Origin: Bog-473 sp963800725
GTDB taxonomy: Bacteria > Actinomycetota > Acidimicrobiia > Acidimicrobiales > RAAP-2
DNA length: 64,000 bases
Assembly (NCBI GenBank): GCA_963800725.1
Contig: CAWDCE010000017.1
Coordinates: forward strand, 1 to 64,000
Direction of reading: 5' to 3'
Under the pieces are notes generated by a model. That model had not been told where the DNA came from. It made no database searches and was given only the letters and a program-made list of their open reading frames with translations. The number at the start of each line of letters is the position of its first letter. The stretch's first letter is position 1. The position numbers and the translations under genes were made by a program. Of this stretch, positions 17,613 to 26,510 are shown one piece after another.

Positions 17613-18624
17613 TCAGTTCCCTGCAGCCGCCCCACAGACGGTCTCGACCAGGAGTCCCGAAACGACGTAGGGATCCATGTTGGCGTTCGGTCGGCGGTCT
17701 TCGAGCCAACCCTTCTTCGCCTTGGCCACAGCCCACGGGATCCGGATGGATGCACCCCGGTCAGACGTGCCGTAGCTGAACTGGGAGAAGTCGCGCGGTT
17801 TCGTGCGCACCGGTCAGGCGGGACTCGATTCCGACCCCGTAGTTCGACACGTGTTCGTCGACCCTGGTCCCAATGGCCTCGCAGCCGGCAATGATGGCGT
17901 CCCAGCCGCCGTCCTCTCGCATGGCCTTGGTCGAGAAATTGGTGTGGGCCCCGGCGCCGTTCCAGTCACCCAGCACGGGCTTGGGCTCTAACGTGGCAAA
18001 CACGTCGAAATCCTCGGCGATTCGGAACAACAGCCACCGGGCCACCCAAAGGTGATCACCAATCAGGGGCGGCGGCAGGACGCCGATCTGGAATTCCCAT
18101 TGACCCATCATCACTTCGGCATTGGTGCCCTCGATGCCGATACCGGCCTTCATGCAAGCGACGGTGTGGCGCTCGACGATCTCGCGTCCAGGCATCTTGT
18201 CGCCACCGACTCCGCAGTAGTACGGGCCCTGGGGTGCCGGGAACCCGCTTTCGGGCCAGCCCAATGGGCGCCCGTACTGGAAGAAGGTGTACTCCTGCTC
18301 AATGCCGAACACGGGCTCTTGGTCCGCATACTTCTCGGCCAGCTCGGCACATTTGCGGCGCGTGTTGGTCGGATGTGGGCTCATGTCGGTGAGGAGCACT
18401 TCGCACATCACCAGCTTGTCGCCGTCGGCCCGGAGCGGGTCGGGACACACAAAAACCGGCTGCAACACGCAGTCCGAGTCGTGTCCAAGTGCCTGATTGG
18501 TACTCGAGCCGTCGAAGCCCCAGATACCGGGCTCCTTGCCGTCTTCAACGATTCTGGTCTTGCTCCGCAGCAGCGGAGAAGGCTCCGTCCCGTCAATCCA
18601 GATGTATTCAGCCTGGTAACTCAT
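17613..18624 (-). CDS. glnII: Glutamine synthetase, GSII type (frameshifted near C-terminus)
   Basis: The product starts MSYQAEYIWIDGTEPSPLLR and reads GIWGFDGSSTNQA, FGIEQEYTFFQ and GDWNGAGAHTNFSTKAMR. These carry the metal-binding glutamates and the ATP/glutamate sites of the eukaryote-like GSII family. Total length is about 337 aa, as in GlnII, rather than the 470 aa of GSI. The frame breaks near 17790, after RLTGAHET, and continues as PRDFSQFSYGTSDRGASIRIP, which contains the conserved arginine, to VCGAAAGN. GlnII condenses ammonia and glutamate with ATP; in actinobacteria it typically backs up GlnA. It has its own terminator and a long upstream region, so it is monocistronic. Confidence 0.92.
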
Positions 18625-19214
18625 GAATTCTCCTGTGCTCCCCTTCGCTCAATGGCATGTCGTTGAATGTGGCGAGGGGTCAACGACCCAAGCAACGTAC
18701 GGCAAAGAGTCATTCCCCGTCGAGCAGTCTTGACCGCACCTGTTTCACAGCTGTATCAGAGATGTGAACGAGGGATGAATTGTTCTCGGCCGTGTCGTCC
18801 CCGCCATGACAGGGCGAAAAGTAGCCGACGGCGAGCCGTCGGCGCGAAACCGACGACGCCTGGGGCGATCGGGGACCGCTCGGACGTGGCGGCACAGTTG
18901 GGCGAACCCCCGAGCGGAGCGCAAGAGCGAACGTGGTCGGCACCGGCGATCAGGTCATCGCCTTCCCGCTCGGTGGCCCATCGGGCCATTGGTCTCACGG
19001 CCACCACAGCGAATGACATGGGCTCGAACCAGCGGGGGGTTCCGTAGGGGCGACCACGGCGGATCCGACGAAGCCCTCCAAGGCCAACTCAATGGACCGG
19101 CGCATTCGGCTTCTCGGTCATATACCGAATAGATCGAGGGCCCATTTGGCCGTTCAGCGTCGGTGTCTTTGGATAATGCGCCCGTCTCAGAACCACCGTT
19201 GTGCCCCCGACACG
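18625..19214. other. Gene-free 590-bp region between glnII and the flp terminator
   Basis: No gene is supported; the open frames here are short and unlike proteins. It holds the glnII leader and promoter region. An 8-bp perfect stem (GCCGACGG, CGAG loop, CCGTCGGC) lies at 18824-18843. On the minus strand it is followed by TACTTTT, so it could act as a leader attenuator or terminator upstream of glnII. Confidence 0.4.
18742..18757 (-). promoter_or_regulatory. GlnR-like half-site pair upstream of glnII
   Basis: On the minus strand, GATAC-N6-GAAAC lies about 118 nt before the glnII start and resembles the actinobacterial GlnR pattern GTNAC-N6-GAAAC with one mismatch. GlnR control of glnII is known in other actinobacteria. 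The single short match makes this tentative. Confidence 0.25.
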
Positions 19215-19252
19215 AAAGTAGGGCTGGCCCGGGAGTACCGGACCAGCCCTAC
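19215..19252 (-). terminator. Terminator-like hairpin downstream of flp
   Basis: GTAGGGCTGG pairs perfectly with CCAGCCCTAC around an inner CCGG/CCGG stem and 5-nt loop. On the minus strand TTTCGT follows. It lies about 90 nt after the flp stop, reading in the flp direction. Confidence 0.65.
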
Positions 19253-19341
19253 CGTCAACCCCTTGGGGAGGGGGGGAATCTGCCCTCAGGGGGAGATTCA
19301 TCGCTTCAATGCGGTGACCGAGTCACCGCGACTGCTGTTGC

Positions 19342-19584
19342 TCAGCCGCCAGGCGCGGTGCAGGCGGTCGAAGTCAGCGTGCTGGTGCAGTTGTTGGCGC
19401 TCTCGAAGAGGTTCTTGATCGAACCACCAAGGGCGACGACGGCCACAACGGCCACAACGGCAATCAGTCCAATGAGGAGTGCGTACTCCACCATGGAGGC
19501 TCCACGCTCGGTGCGGGCCCGGTTCAGCATCGTGCTGTGGAGGTCCTTGACCGTGAAGAGTGCTTGGATGATAAAGGTGTTCAT
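19342..19584 (-). CDS. flp: Flp/Fap-type major pilin
   Basis: An 80-residue prepilin of the Tad pilus. RTERGASMVEYALLIGLIAV (about residues 25-44) combines the processing site after glycine, the conserved glutamate and tyrosine at mature positions near +4/+5, and the start of the hydrophobic polymerisation helix. The short mature tail ends in a region with two cysteines (NNCTSTLTSTACT) that could form a disulfide. A GAGGGG ribosome site precedes the ATG. The pilin would be cleaved by the A24 peptidase encoded at 27.1 kb and assembled by the CpaF/TadBC machine. It is transcribed apart from the machinery genes, with its own upstream box and terminator, as expected for an abundant subunit. Confidence 0.92.
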   Translation of the reverse strand: MNTFIIQALFTVKDLHSTMLNRARTERGASMVEYALLIGLIAVVAVVAVVALGGSIKNLFESANNCTSTLTSTACTAPGG

Positions 19585-19673
19585 GTTGGTATTCCCCTCT
19601 TGTCATGCAAATGGACGGAAAAGATTCCGACTTATTTGCTGTTTCCACTTACAGTTTCTAGGAAGTCGAAGCT

Positions 19674-19700
19674 CGACACCATAGGCTGTTCGGACCATTT
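19674..19700 (-). promoter_or_regulatory. Tad-box upstream of flp (degenerate)
   Basis: Minus-strand AAATGGTCC-N6-CCTATGGTGTCG. It matches the tadE/tadG element (AAATGGGCC-N6-CCTATGTACCGC) at 8 of 9 bases in the left block and at CCTATG in the right block, with the same 6-nt spacer. Its end is 90 nt from the flp start codon, the same distance as in front of tadE. Confidence 0.5.
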
Positions 19701-19734
19701 AAAAGGCCAATGATCCGTGTGGAGGGGAAACGAG

Positions 19735-20208
19735 TTACTCGATGTTGACCAAACCCATCACGACGGCTCGAACGAGAGCCTGCGTGCGGTTGGTGACATC
19801 AAGCTTTTGGAAGATGGCCGCCAGGTGATTCTTGGCGGTCTTTGGACTGATGAAGAGGCGCTGCGAGATCTCGCCGTTGGTGGCACCTTCGGTGAGGAGC
19901 TGAAGGACTTCGAGCCGCGTTCGGGTCAGCGACCACGGACCCCACTCGCGTGAATCCCCACGAAAGGCCGCGTCAGTGCCCTCGCTCGCGGTGGCATCGG
20001 GGACGAGGTGCAAGCCCTCGACAGGTCCTTGAACAGGCTCTTCGCCCAGAGCGGCCTCGCTCGAGGCACCACTGGCCACCCGGCCGTGGGGACTGGCGAT
20101 AGAGACACGGGCGTAATACGACCACATGGTGTCGGGGCGCCGGCGAGCCTTCGAGGTGGCCCGAATCGGCTCGCTGCTCCACAAGATCGATGTTCCCGCG
20201 TTGCTCAT
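19735..20208 (-). CDS. LuxR-type HTH transcriptional regulator
   Basis: The C-terminal about 65 residues form a LuxR/FixJ-type helix-turn-helix: LTRTRLEVLQLLTEGATNGEISQRLFISPKTAKNHLAAIFQKLDV is visible in parts, including the conserved EISQRLFISPKTAKNH core. The N-terminal about 90 residues match no domain I know, and there is no phospho-acceptor receiver. ATG 20208, preceded by GGGGGAAC, is the best start; an upstream in-frame start at 20232 lacks a ribosome site. It lies between the pilin gene and the Tad machinery operon, in the same direction, making it the obvious candidate to control pilus genes, possibly through the shared boxes described here. That link is inference. Confidence 0.85.
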   Translation of the reverse strand: MSNAGTSILWSSEPIRATSKARRRPDTMWSYYARVSIASPHGRVASGASSEAALGEEPVQGPVEGLHLVPDATASEGTDAAFRGDSREWGPWSLTRTRLEVLQLLTEGATNGEISQRLFISPKTAKNHLAAIFQKLDVTNRTQALVRAVVMGLVNIE

Positions 20209-20581
20209 AGTTCCCCCTAAGGCAACAACCAACGTTCGGTCATCGCTTCCTACATTTTCCGCTTCGAACGGCGGAGGTCTTAGGCAAAATTTAACGCTGC
20301 TCTACCAGGGGAAACAAGCGTGGGAGGGCATTGCACCCGTATTGCTACCGGGCCGCAATCGCCCTACCACCCCGACGGCAATTCGGCACCGACATGCCGA
20401 CCCATTGACGAGTCAGCGCCCTAATTCGATGCGATGAAATGGCGAACCATTTCGTACAAGTTGTCGCTCGATCTGGATGATATTTACCCTTAAAGGGCAC
20501 CCGCAACGGGTTTGCAACCAACTGGCAATCTCGTTGCCACCGGCTAAACCCAACAAGTGGTCTTGCCCTATCTGCGTCCTA
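20209..20581. other. 373-bp spacer between tadC and the LuxR-type gene
   Basis: No gene is seen. It should hold the regulator's promoter and the end of the tad machinery transcript. A small CCCTT-A-AAGGG inverted repeat near 20488-20500 is the only structure noticed. No copy of the Tad-box is found. Confidence 0.45.
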
Positions 20582-21511
20582 TTAGTGCAACGCGTGCTTG
20601 ATCGGGCCGACCAAGGGTCCCAAGATCAAGATCATGATGGCCGGCAAGAAGCAGAAGGTCAGTGGGAAGAGGATCTTGACCGGGACTTTGGCCGCCCGTT
20701 CCCGGGCGCGCTGCCGGCGCTTGTCGCGCATCTCGTCACCCTGAGCCTGGAGGACACGGCCGATCGGGAGTCCCAAAAGGTCAGCTTGGGAGAGCACCAC
20801 CGAAAAGGTGATCAGGTCGTCGATGTCGGTGCGGAGCTTCATGTTCTCCAACGCGTCGTGACGCGAGAGGCCCAGCTCCATTTCCCGCAGCGTCAGCGCC
20901 AGCTCGTCGCAGACCGGCGACTCGAAGTGGGCGCAGGTGACCTGCATGGATTGTTCGAGTCCGAGACCGGCTGCGACAGAAATGGTCATGAGGTCCAAGA
21001 CGTCGGGCAGGTCATTGGTCACCTGGTCAAAGCGCTGGGACACTCGTCGGCGCAGCCAGTAGACAGGCCCGACTCCACCGACCAGGGGGAGAACCAACAA
21101 GAGGAAGACCCCGAGTTTGGGTCCCCCGAACCCGGTGACCAAGGCCGTCATGGCCACGGCAAGACCCATCAGGACACAGGCGACCTGGAAGGCGACGAAC
21201 TCCTCGGCCCGGATCGTCCCGGTGAGGCCGGCGCGCAGCAGGTTGGCGTGGACCCGATCCAGGTCACGCGAGGGGTAGAGCCGTGAGAGGGTGCTGCGGA
21301 ACCATTCTCCAGCCGGTGCCATGGCCCGGACCGCGAACGGGGTTTGCAGGTGCTCAGGGACGGCCATCTGGCGATCTTCGAAATCAACCTCGTCGCCGAG
21401 GGTGCGAATGAAATCGAGCTGGCGCTCGGACTGGTGAGACTTCCAGGCCGCGTAGATGACGCCGGCGGTACCGACGATCATCAAGACGATCGCAAGAGTC
21501 GTACCTAGCAT
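20582..21511 (-). CDS. tadC: Tad pilus inner-membrane platform protein TadC
   Basis: A 309-residue T2SSF/GspF-domain protein. Hydrophobic segments occur at the N terminus (TLAIVLMIVGTAGVIYAAW), in the middle (VACVLMGLAVAMTALV and FLLLVLPLVGGVGPVYWL) and at the C terminus (LFPLTFCFLPAIMILIL). The cytoplasmic GspF domain carries DLPDVLDLMTISVAAGLGLEQ, the strongest family signature. With TadB it forms the platform driven by CpaF. The start is ATG 21511, preceded by GGAGGGG. The last gene of the cpaB-cpaE-cpaF-tadB-tadC unit. Confidence 0.92.
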   Translation of the reverse strand: MLGTTLAIVLMIVGTAGVIYAAWKSHQSERQLDFIRTLGDEVDFEDRQMAVPEHLQTPFAVRAMAPAGEWFRSTLSRLYPSRDLDRVHANLLRAGLTGTIRAEEFVAFQVACVLMGLAVAMTALVTGFGGPKLGVFLLLVLPLVGGVGPVYWLRRRVSQRFDQVTNDLPDVLDLMTISVAAGLGLEQSMQVTCAHFESPVCDELALTLREMELGLSRHDALENMKLRTDIDDLITFSVVLSQADLLGLPIGRVLQAQGDEMRDKRRQRARERAAKVPVKILFPLTFCFLPAIMILILGPLVGPIKHALH

Positions 21512-21530
21512 TTCGATCCCCTCCGTCCCA

Positions 21531-22518
21531 TCAGATCTTGATGTTGACCATCTTGCGGACAATGGCGTAGCCCAGTGCCATGAGGCCACCGGTCCCGATG
21601 AGGACGATCAGTCCACCGCCGTGGAGCATGGGCTGCAGATAGCTCGGGTCGTCCACTTCGATGGCTAGGGCCAAGAACAGCGGGATGGCGAAAAGGACAT
21701 ATCCCGACATGCGGCCTTCCGCCGACAGGGTCTGGACCTCGCGGCGCACTTCTTGGCGCATTCGCATGAAGTTGGCCAAAGTGTTGAGGATCGGTCCCAG
21801 TCGACCACCGGTCGATTGCTGGATGCGCACCGCTTCGACGGCCCATTTCAAGTCGTCCACGTCGCATCGATCCGCCATGTTCTGCAAGGCCACCACCAAC
21901 TCGGAACCAAGCGCCACCTCGGCCATGACCCGATCAAGTTCGACCGACAGCGGAGGGCGGGCGTCGTGGCGGTACATGTCGATGGCGCGGTCGAAACGTC
22001 TGGCCACCTTCGACCGACGCCGCCATCAGCGACAGCGCATCGGGCAGCTGCCCCTGCAAGGTCTTGGCCCGCTTCTTGGCCCGCCGGTCCGGCAGCTTCC
22101 AGGCAAAGAGGGCGACTGCGCCCATAATCAAAAAACCAACAACCGGTGATGTGGTCAAGACCGTGAAGACGACACCACTAAAGATGCAGGCGACGGCGAT
22201 GAGCACCAGGTACTCCCCGGCGCGCATCGGAATGTCGGCGCGCTCGAGGCGCTTCTCCAAGGTGCCCCGGGAGTCGAAGCGACCAAAGGCGTCGCCGAGG
22301 CGATTGGCCAACGATGAGGGGGACTCTTGACGCGGTGGTGACTCGGACACGACCTCTACGGGGATCGGCACCTCCCCCATGGTGTCCTCGAGCAGGTCAG
22401 CCAATGACCGCTGCCGGTTCCTCGAGCGCTGCAAGATGGCGATGACCGTGATGGCCAGTCCCCCTCCGACGAGGATGGCCGCCAAGAGCGCCTGCATCGA
22501 TGAAGCGGCGGCGAGCAA
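21531..22518 (-). CDS. tadB: Tad pilus inner-membrane platform protein TadB (frameshifted)
   Basis: Two frames combine into a T2SSF-domain protein of about 329 aa. The first half holds the N-terminal membrane helix (LLAAILVGGGLAITVIAIL), two central helices and QLPDALSLMAASVEGGQT, the GspF signature. The second half, in another frame, continues with DRVMAEVALGSELVVALQNMA and ends with two hydrophobic segments and VRKMVNIKI. The break is near 22000 and is a single-base event. It sits 9 nt after cpaF and 19 nt before tadC, in the conserved order cpaF-tadB-tadC. Confidence 0.88.
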
Positions 22519-22526
22519 GGTCAGTC

Positions 22527-24056
22527 CTACTTCCCGTTTTGGCGACGCTGCGCCAGGAACTCGTAGAGATCCTCGGACGGTGGCTCGACTCGTCCCGGTC
22601 GCGCGGGGCGACCGCGGCGGCCACCCTTGGGATCGTGTGCTTCTTCGGACTCGTCGACCTCGGGTCGAAAAATGCTCGGCGAGACCGTGATGCCGCCGGC
22701 GTTGAGCTCATCGAGCAGCTTCGGGCGAAGCCCAGTGGGCACCAGCTTGCCCGGCCCATCTTGCATGCCGACCCGGTGAAACACGTCTTGAAGGAGCACC
22801 ATGTCACCCTCCATGCCCTGGACCTCGGTGATGGACGAAATCACACGGTGCCCTTCGATGGTGCGCTGGAGCTGGACGATCATGCCGACCGCCATGACGA
22901 TCTGCTCACGGATCGCTCGCTGGGGCAGCTCGACCCCACCCATGAGCACCATCGTCTCGAGACGGGCCAGCACCTCTCTCGGGGTATTTGCGTGCACCGT
23001 CGTCATGGACCCGGGGTGACCGGTGTTCATGGCCTGGAGCATGTCGAGGGTCTCTGCGCCACGACACTCACCAACGATGATTCGGTCAGGCCGCATTCGA
23101 AGGGAGTTCCTCACCAGGTCGCGGATGCGAACTTCTCCACTTCCTTCGGCGTTGGATGGCCGGGACTCGAGGGTGACGACATGCTTGAGACGGAGTTGGA
23201 GTTCAGCGGACTCCTCGATGGTGATGAGGCGTTCGCCTTCTGGGATGTAGTCGGAGAGCACATTGAGCATGGTGGTCTTCCCCGTACCGGTACCGCCGAC
23301 CACCACGAGACTGATTCGGCCGCGCACGCAGGCATCAAGGAAAGTGGACGCCGCCTGGGAGACCGACCCCTTCTCGATGAGGTCATCCATCGACAAAGGG
23401 CGCTCGGGAAACTTTCGGATGGTGAGCACCGGTGCCTTGACGGCGAGTGGCGGCACAATGGCGTTGATTCGGGACCCATCAGCGAGGCGGGCATCGACCA
23501 TTGGCGAAGACTCGTCCACTCGCCGGCCCACAGCTGCGACCATGCGCTCGATGACCCGGCGGTACTGGTCCGGTGAACTGAAGGCAATGTCGCTCTCGGA
23601 CACCTGCCCCCGGCGCTCAATCCAGATGCTGTTGTACGAGTTGCACATGATTTCGGTGATGGACCCGTCGGCGAGCAGGACTTCGAGCGGGCCGTACCCG
23701 AGCGAATCCTCGAGCATCTCGTCGACGAAGCGCTGGCGCTCGGTCGGCGAGATCCCGATGTCCTCACGCTCGAGGATCTCATTGACCGCGGTGCGAACCT
23801 GTGCCCGCAACTGCTCGGGTTCGAGGTCTCCCGCACCTGGCGCCACTTCGGCTAGCACCATCTGTTGCACGCGCGCCTTGGACTTGGCCCACAGGTCTTC
23901 GGCAGATTGCTTGTCGCCTGTTCGACGTATCTGGCTCAGTCGACCTTCACGAAAGGGCGTCGGCGCCGCGGGCACCTTCGCTGCATGAGCCGGAGCCTTT
24001 GCCGTGTCCTTTTGAGTGGGGTCGTCAACTGCAGCGAGCTTCTCAGTCAGATTCAT
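22527..24056 (-). CDS. cpaF: Tad pilus assembly ATPase CpaF/TadA
   Basis: A 509-residue secretion ATPase of the VirB11/GspE superfamily. The N-terminal domain includes YGPLEVLLADGSITEIMCN, diagnostic for CpaF. The Walker A motif GGTGTGKTT is near residues 258-266. An acidic Asp-box-like ITIEESAEL follows, then Walker B in DRIIVGECRGAETLDMLQAM and the His box region GSMTTVHANTP. It hydrolyses ATP at the cytoplasmic face to power pilin assembly. The C-terminal tail is Arg/Pro-rich (KGGRRGRPARPGR), beyond the usual length. Its start overlaps the cpaE stop by 4 nt. Confidence 0.95.
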   Translation of the reverse strand: MNLTEKLAAVDDPTQKDTAKAPAHAAKVPAAPTPFREGRLSQIRRTGDKQSAEDLWAKSKARVQQMVLAEVAPGAGDLEPEQLRAQVRTAVNEILEREDIGISPTERQRFVDEMLEDSLGYGPLEVLLADGSITEIMCNSYNSIWIERRGQVSESDIAFSSPDQYRRVIERMVAAVGRRVDESSPMVDARLADGSRINAIVPPLAVKAPVLTIRKFPERPLSMDDLIEKGSVSQAASTFLDACVRGRISLVVVGGTGTGKTTMLNVLSDYIPEGERLITIEESAELQLRLKHVVTLESRPSNAEGSGEVRIRDLVRNSLRMRPDRIIVGECRGAETLDMLQAMNTGHPGSMTTVHANTPREVLARLETMVLMGGVELPQRAIREQIVMAVGMIVQLQRTIEGHRVISSITEVQGMEGDMVLLQDVFHRVGMQDGPGKLVPTGLRPKLLDELNAGGITVSPSIFRPEVDESEEAHDPKGGRRGRPARPGRVEPPSEDLYEFLAQRRQNGK

Positions 24057-25342
24057 CGTCCTGGCGCGCCGGTCATGGCATGGACCGGTGCAGACTTGTT
24101 GCGGCGCAACCGGCGTCGCTTGCCGCCAGATGGGGTTTCGGTGTCCTCGACCGTCGGGTCGATCGCCTCTTCTTCGGCGATCAGTTGGTGCATTCCCTCT
24201 TTCAGCTTCTTGCCAATGTCCGAGTCGGCGGCCGACGCCAGCGCTGGGGTTCCTTTGTTGATCGATCGGCTCACCTCCCTCGAATACGGGAGGATCGACA
24301 CGATGCGGTTGGACAGCACCTCTTGGACATCGGCGATCTTGATGCCGACGTCCTCTTCGACCTTGTTCAGCACCACACTGATGGCGTCCTCATCGATCCG
24401 TAGTTTCTCGAGGGTGCTCAAGAAGACCCGCATGTTTCGGATGCTCGGGAGGTCGAGCGTCACCATGCACAGCACCTTGGTCGAGTGGTCAAACGCGGCC
24501 AGCACGACTTCGGAGAGCTGGGCCGGTGTGTCGACCACGACATAGTCGAAGCGCTTCCTCAGCGCTTCCATCACCCGATAGACATCCTTGGGCGCGATCA
24601 GGTCGGCTTCGGTCGGACTGAACGGTGCAGCAAGTACCGAGAACCCGAGTTCGTGTTCCTCAAGGTAGCCCTCCACATTGTCCGCAAGTTCTTCGCCCTC
24701 CCCCGACTCTTGGGCCAAGAGGTCAGCGATGGTGGCATGTGGCCGAAGGTGCAGGGCAGTGGAGATTTCACCGAACTGCAGGTCGAGGTCGACCAGGCAC
24801 ACCCGCTTCCCGGTCTCGGCCGCGAGATAGCAGGCCAGGTTGGTGGCGTAGAACGTCTTGCCACAACCGCCACTCGATGAAGCGACGGTAAACACCTCTC
24901 CAAGTTGCGGGCGCTCCAGGATCATTGGCTGGCTGACCGCCGGGATGACGGTTTCACTGACCGTGCGCGAGTTGCCGGCAATTTCGAATGCACGATGCAG
25001 GGCGGAGGCGAGCTGGCGCTTGCTGGTGGTGTACTCAACCAGCTCCACCGCGCCGGTGCGCACAATGTCGCTCAAGGAGGCTTTGGGCTTGGGTCCAAGA
25101 GCCAGGACCGTCACCGGGAGCACGCCCTGACTCCGCAGCTGAGCCAGGCGCAACATCCCGGCATTGCTGTCGAAGAGCGGACCGGCGACCAGCACATCGA
25201 ATGGACCCAGTTGCTGGACCTCCTCGACGACGTCGCTGGCATTCGAGCTGGTGACCACTTGATAGTCAGGGCCGAGCGAGGCCTCGATGGCCCGACTCAG
25301 CGCAGGCGAGCGAGAGATGACGAAGATTCGACGAGAGATCAT
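24053..25342 (-). CDS. cpaE: Tad pilus assembly protein CpaE/TadZ (ParA-like ATPase)
   Basis: A 429-residue protein with an atypical receiver-like N-terminal domain (RRIFVISRSPALSRAIEASL and onward) and a ParA/MinD-type ATPase domain. The deviant Walker A is SSSGGCGKTFYATNLA at about residues 159-174, where most relatives have KGGVGKS/T. VCLVDLDLQFG gives the Walker A-prime region and YVVVDTPAQ gives Walker B. TadZ/CpaE localises the pilus machine at the pole. ATG 25342 overlaps the cpaB stop by 4 nt; an earlier ATG at 25375 would lie inside cpaB. The lysine-arginine-rich C-terminus (GGKRRRLRRNKS) is unusual. Confidence 0.92.
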   Translation of the reverse strand: MISRRIFVISRSPALSRAIEASLGPDYQVVTSSNASDVVEEVQQLGPFDVLVAGPLFDSNAGMLRLAQLRSQGVLPVTVLALGPKPKASLSDIVRTGAVELVEYTTSKRQLASALHRAFEIAGNSRTVSETVIPAVSQPMILERPQLGEVFTVASSSGGCGKTFYATNLACYLAAETGKRVCLVDLDLQFGEISTALHLRPHATIADLLAQESGEGEELADNVEGYLEEHELGFSVLAAPFSPTEADLIAPKDVYRVMEALRKRFDYVVVDTPAQLSEVVLAAFDHSTKVLCMVTLDLPSIRNMRVFLSTLEKLRIDEDAISVVLNKVEEDVGIKIADVQEVLSNRIVSILPYSREVSRSINKGTPALASAADSDIGKKLKEGMHQLIAEEEAIDPTVEDTETPSGGKRRRLRRNKSAPVHAMTGAPGR

Positions 25343-26175
25343 GGCAGAAGGCTGTACTCCCCGGTGCTTTCGCAAACACCAATAGGCGGAGGTGTAGTCC
25401 CCTTCTGGGTCTGCACCACGGAAAGGGTTTCGTTTTGGGACATAAAGGTCAGCTCCCGTGATTGCTGAGGATTCACAGCCAGGAGGAGTGTGAGGGATGC
25501 TGGGATTGTGCGATCCGTTGGCGGAGCGGTGGTTGCGGTGGTGCTCGATGCCGACCCACCCGAGGTCGTGCTCGCTCCCGCAGTGGTGGTCGAACCCAGT
25601 GCCGGAACGACCGTCGATACGTCAAGGACCTCGATGCTGGTCATGGTCAACTCGGTACACGGGATGGCCAGATTCGCCGGCACAGGAACATTCCCGGGTG
25701 GGATAGCGGAGAGCTTGTCAATATTGGCGTAGATATCGACGTTGGATCCAGGCACCAGGTAGCCCGCCAATCCAGCGGGGCCGGTGACGGTGACCGTGAT
25801 CGCCTGCTCGCCGGTCGGGATGGCGATCGCGGTGGTACTCGGGGTCAGATCAGTGGTTTGAATCGCCGCCCCCTTGGTGAGCGACGTTGTCAACACCTCG
25901 TCGCTCAGCGCTTGGAGGTCGGCAAGGTCCGTGGCAACGTATTTCGAATGCGGTATCTGTTGCACCGAGACCAGCCCTTGTGAGACCAGTTGCTGCCCGG
26001 TAGTGCCGGCCGGCACGTCGGCGGTCACAATCAACGCAGGCGAGGTTGTCGGCGCGGCGACGGTGGCGGTGGTGTTCGACTTGGTGCTCTTGCTCACCGA
26101 CAAGAACGCGATGCTCCCACCGGCGATGAAGAGCACGATCCCGATGATCACCAACGTCAAGGGTTGGCGTTTCAT
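25339..26175 (-). CDS. cpaB: Tad pilus assembly protein CpaB/RcpC
   Basis: A 278-residue secreted or anchored protein. An N-terminal hydrophobic helix (LTLVIIGIVLFIAGGSIAFL) follows ATG 26175, which has an AGAGG ribosome site. A SAF domain (IVTADVPAGTTGQQLVSQGLV) is followed by the RcpC-like region with ITVTVTGPAGLAGYLVPGSNVDIYA. A Ser/Thr-rich linker (SSTTATTAPPTD) lies near residue 220. In other Tad systems CpaB acts in the periplasm with the secretin. This organism type lacks an outer-membrane secretin, so the role is probably in the cell envelope. First gene of the machinery operon. Confidence 0.9.
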   Translation of the reverse strand: MKRQPLTLVIIGIVLFIAGGSIAFLSVSKSTKSNTTATVAAPTTSPALIVTADVPAGTTGQQLVSQGLVSVQQIPHSKYVATDLADLQALSDEVLTTSLTKGAAIQTTDLTPSTTAIAIPTGEQAITVTVTGPAGLAGYLVPGSNVDIYANIDKLSAIPPGNVPVPANLAIPCTELTMTSIEVLDVSTVVPALGSTTTAGASTTSGGSASSTTATTAPPTDRTIPASLTLLLAVNPQQSRELTFMSQNETLSVVQTQKGTTPPPIGVCESTGEYSLLP

Positions 26176-26337
26176 TTGATTGACCTCTGTTCGGCCGTAG
26201 AATCCCCTGCGGTGCAAAACACTTTGGTCGCACTCCTCCGTGACGTCATAGGTGGCAACTGAACCGGCGGCACGACACGTCGCGTCGTCGGATTACTTCT
26301 CGTTCTCCGTGCTTGGAGAGTAAGTGCGCACGACCTC

Positions 26338-26364
26338 GGGGTACATAGGCCCTTCGGCTCATTC
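26338..26364 (-). promoter_or_regulatory. Tad-box upstream of cpaB
   Basis: Minus-strand GAATGAGCC-N6-CCTATGTACCCC. It shares CCTATGTACC with the tadE and tadG boxes and 7 of 9 bases of the left block, with the same spacer. Its end is 163 nt from the cpaB start. It lies back to back with the tadE box, 29 nt apart. Confidence 0.6.
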
Positions 26365-26393
26365 TCTTTCACTACACGCCTGGTGACGCTGGT

Positions 26394-26420
26394 AAATGGG
26401 CCTAATGCCCTATGTACCGC
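26394..26420 (+). promoter_or_regulatory. Tad-box upstream of tadE
   Basis: AAATGGGCC-N6-CCTATGTACCGC, identical in both blocks to the element in front of tadG 7.2 kb away. The end is 91 nt from the tadE TTG start. The element has partial dyad symmetry: AATGGGCC on one side, GCCTATG on the other. Confidence 0.7.
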
Positions 26421-26510
26421 GACGGTGCCGCGGCCCACAATCAATCAGAGGCGGAAATCGGCCTTTAAGAATTGCGAATTCCGCGGATCCCATTTAGGAG
26501 GCTGTCCACA

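Noticed and set aside
18710..19047. Small ORFs upstream of glnII on both strands
   Set aside because: They overlap each other in several frames, lack ribosome sites and resemble no protein; the region is better read as a leader and intergenic DNA.
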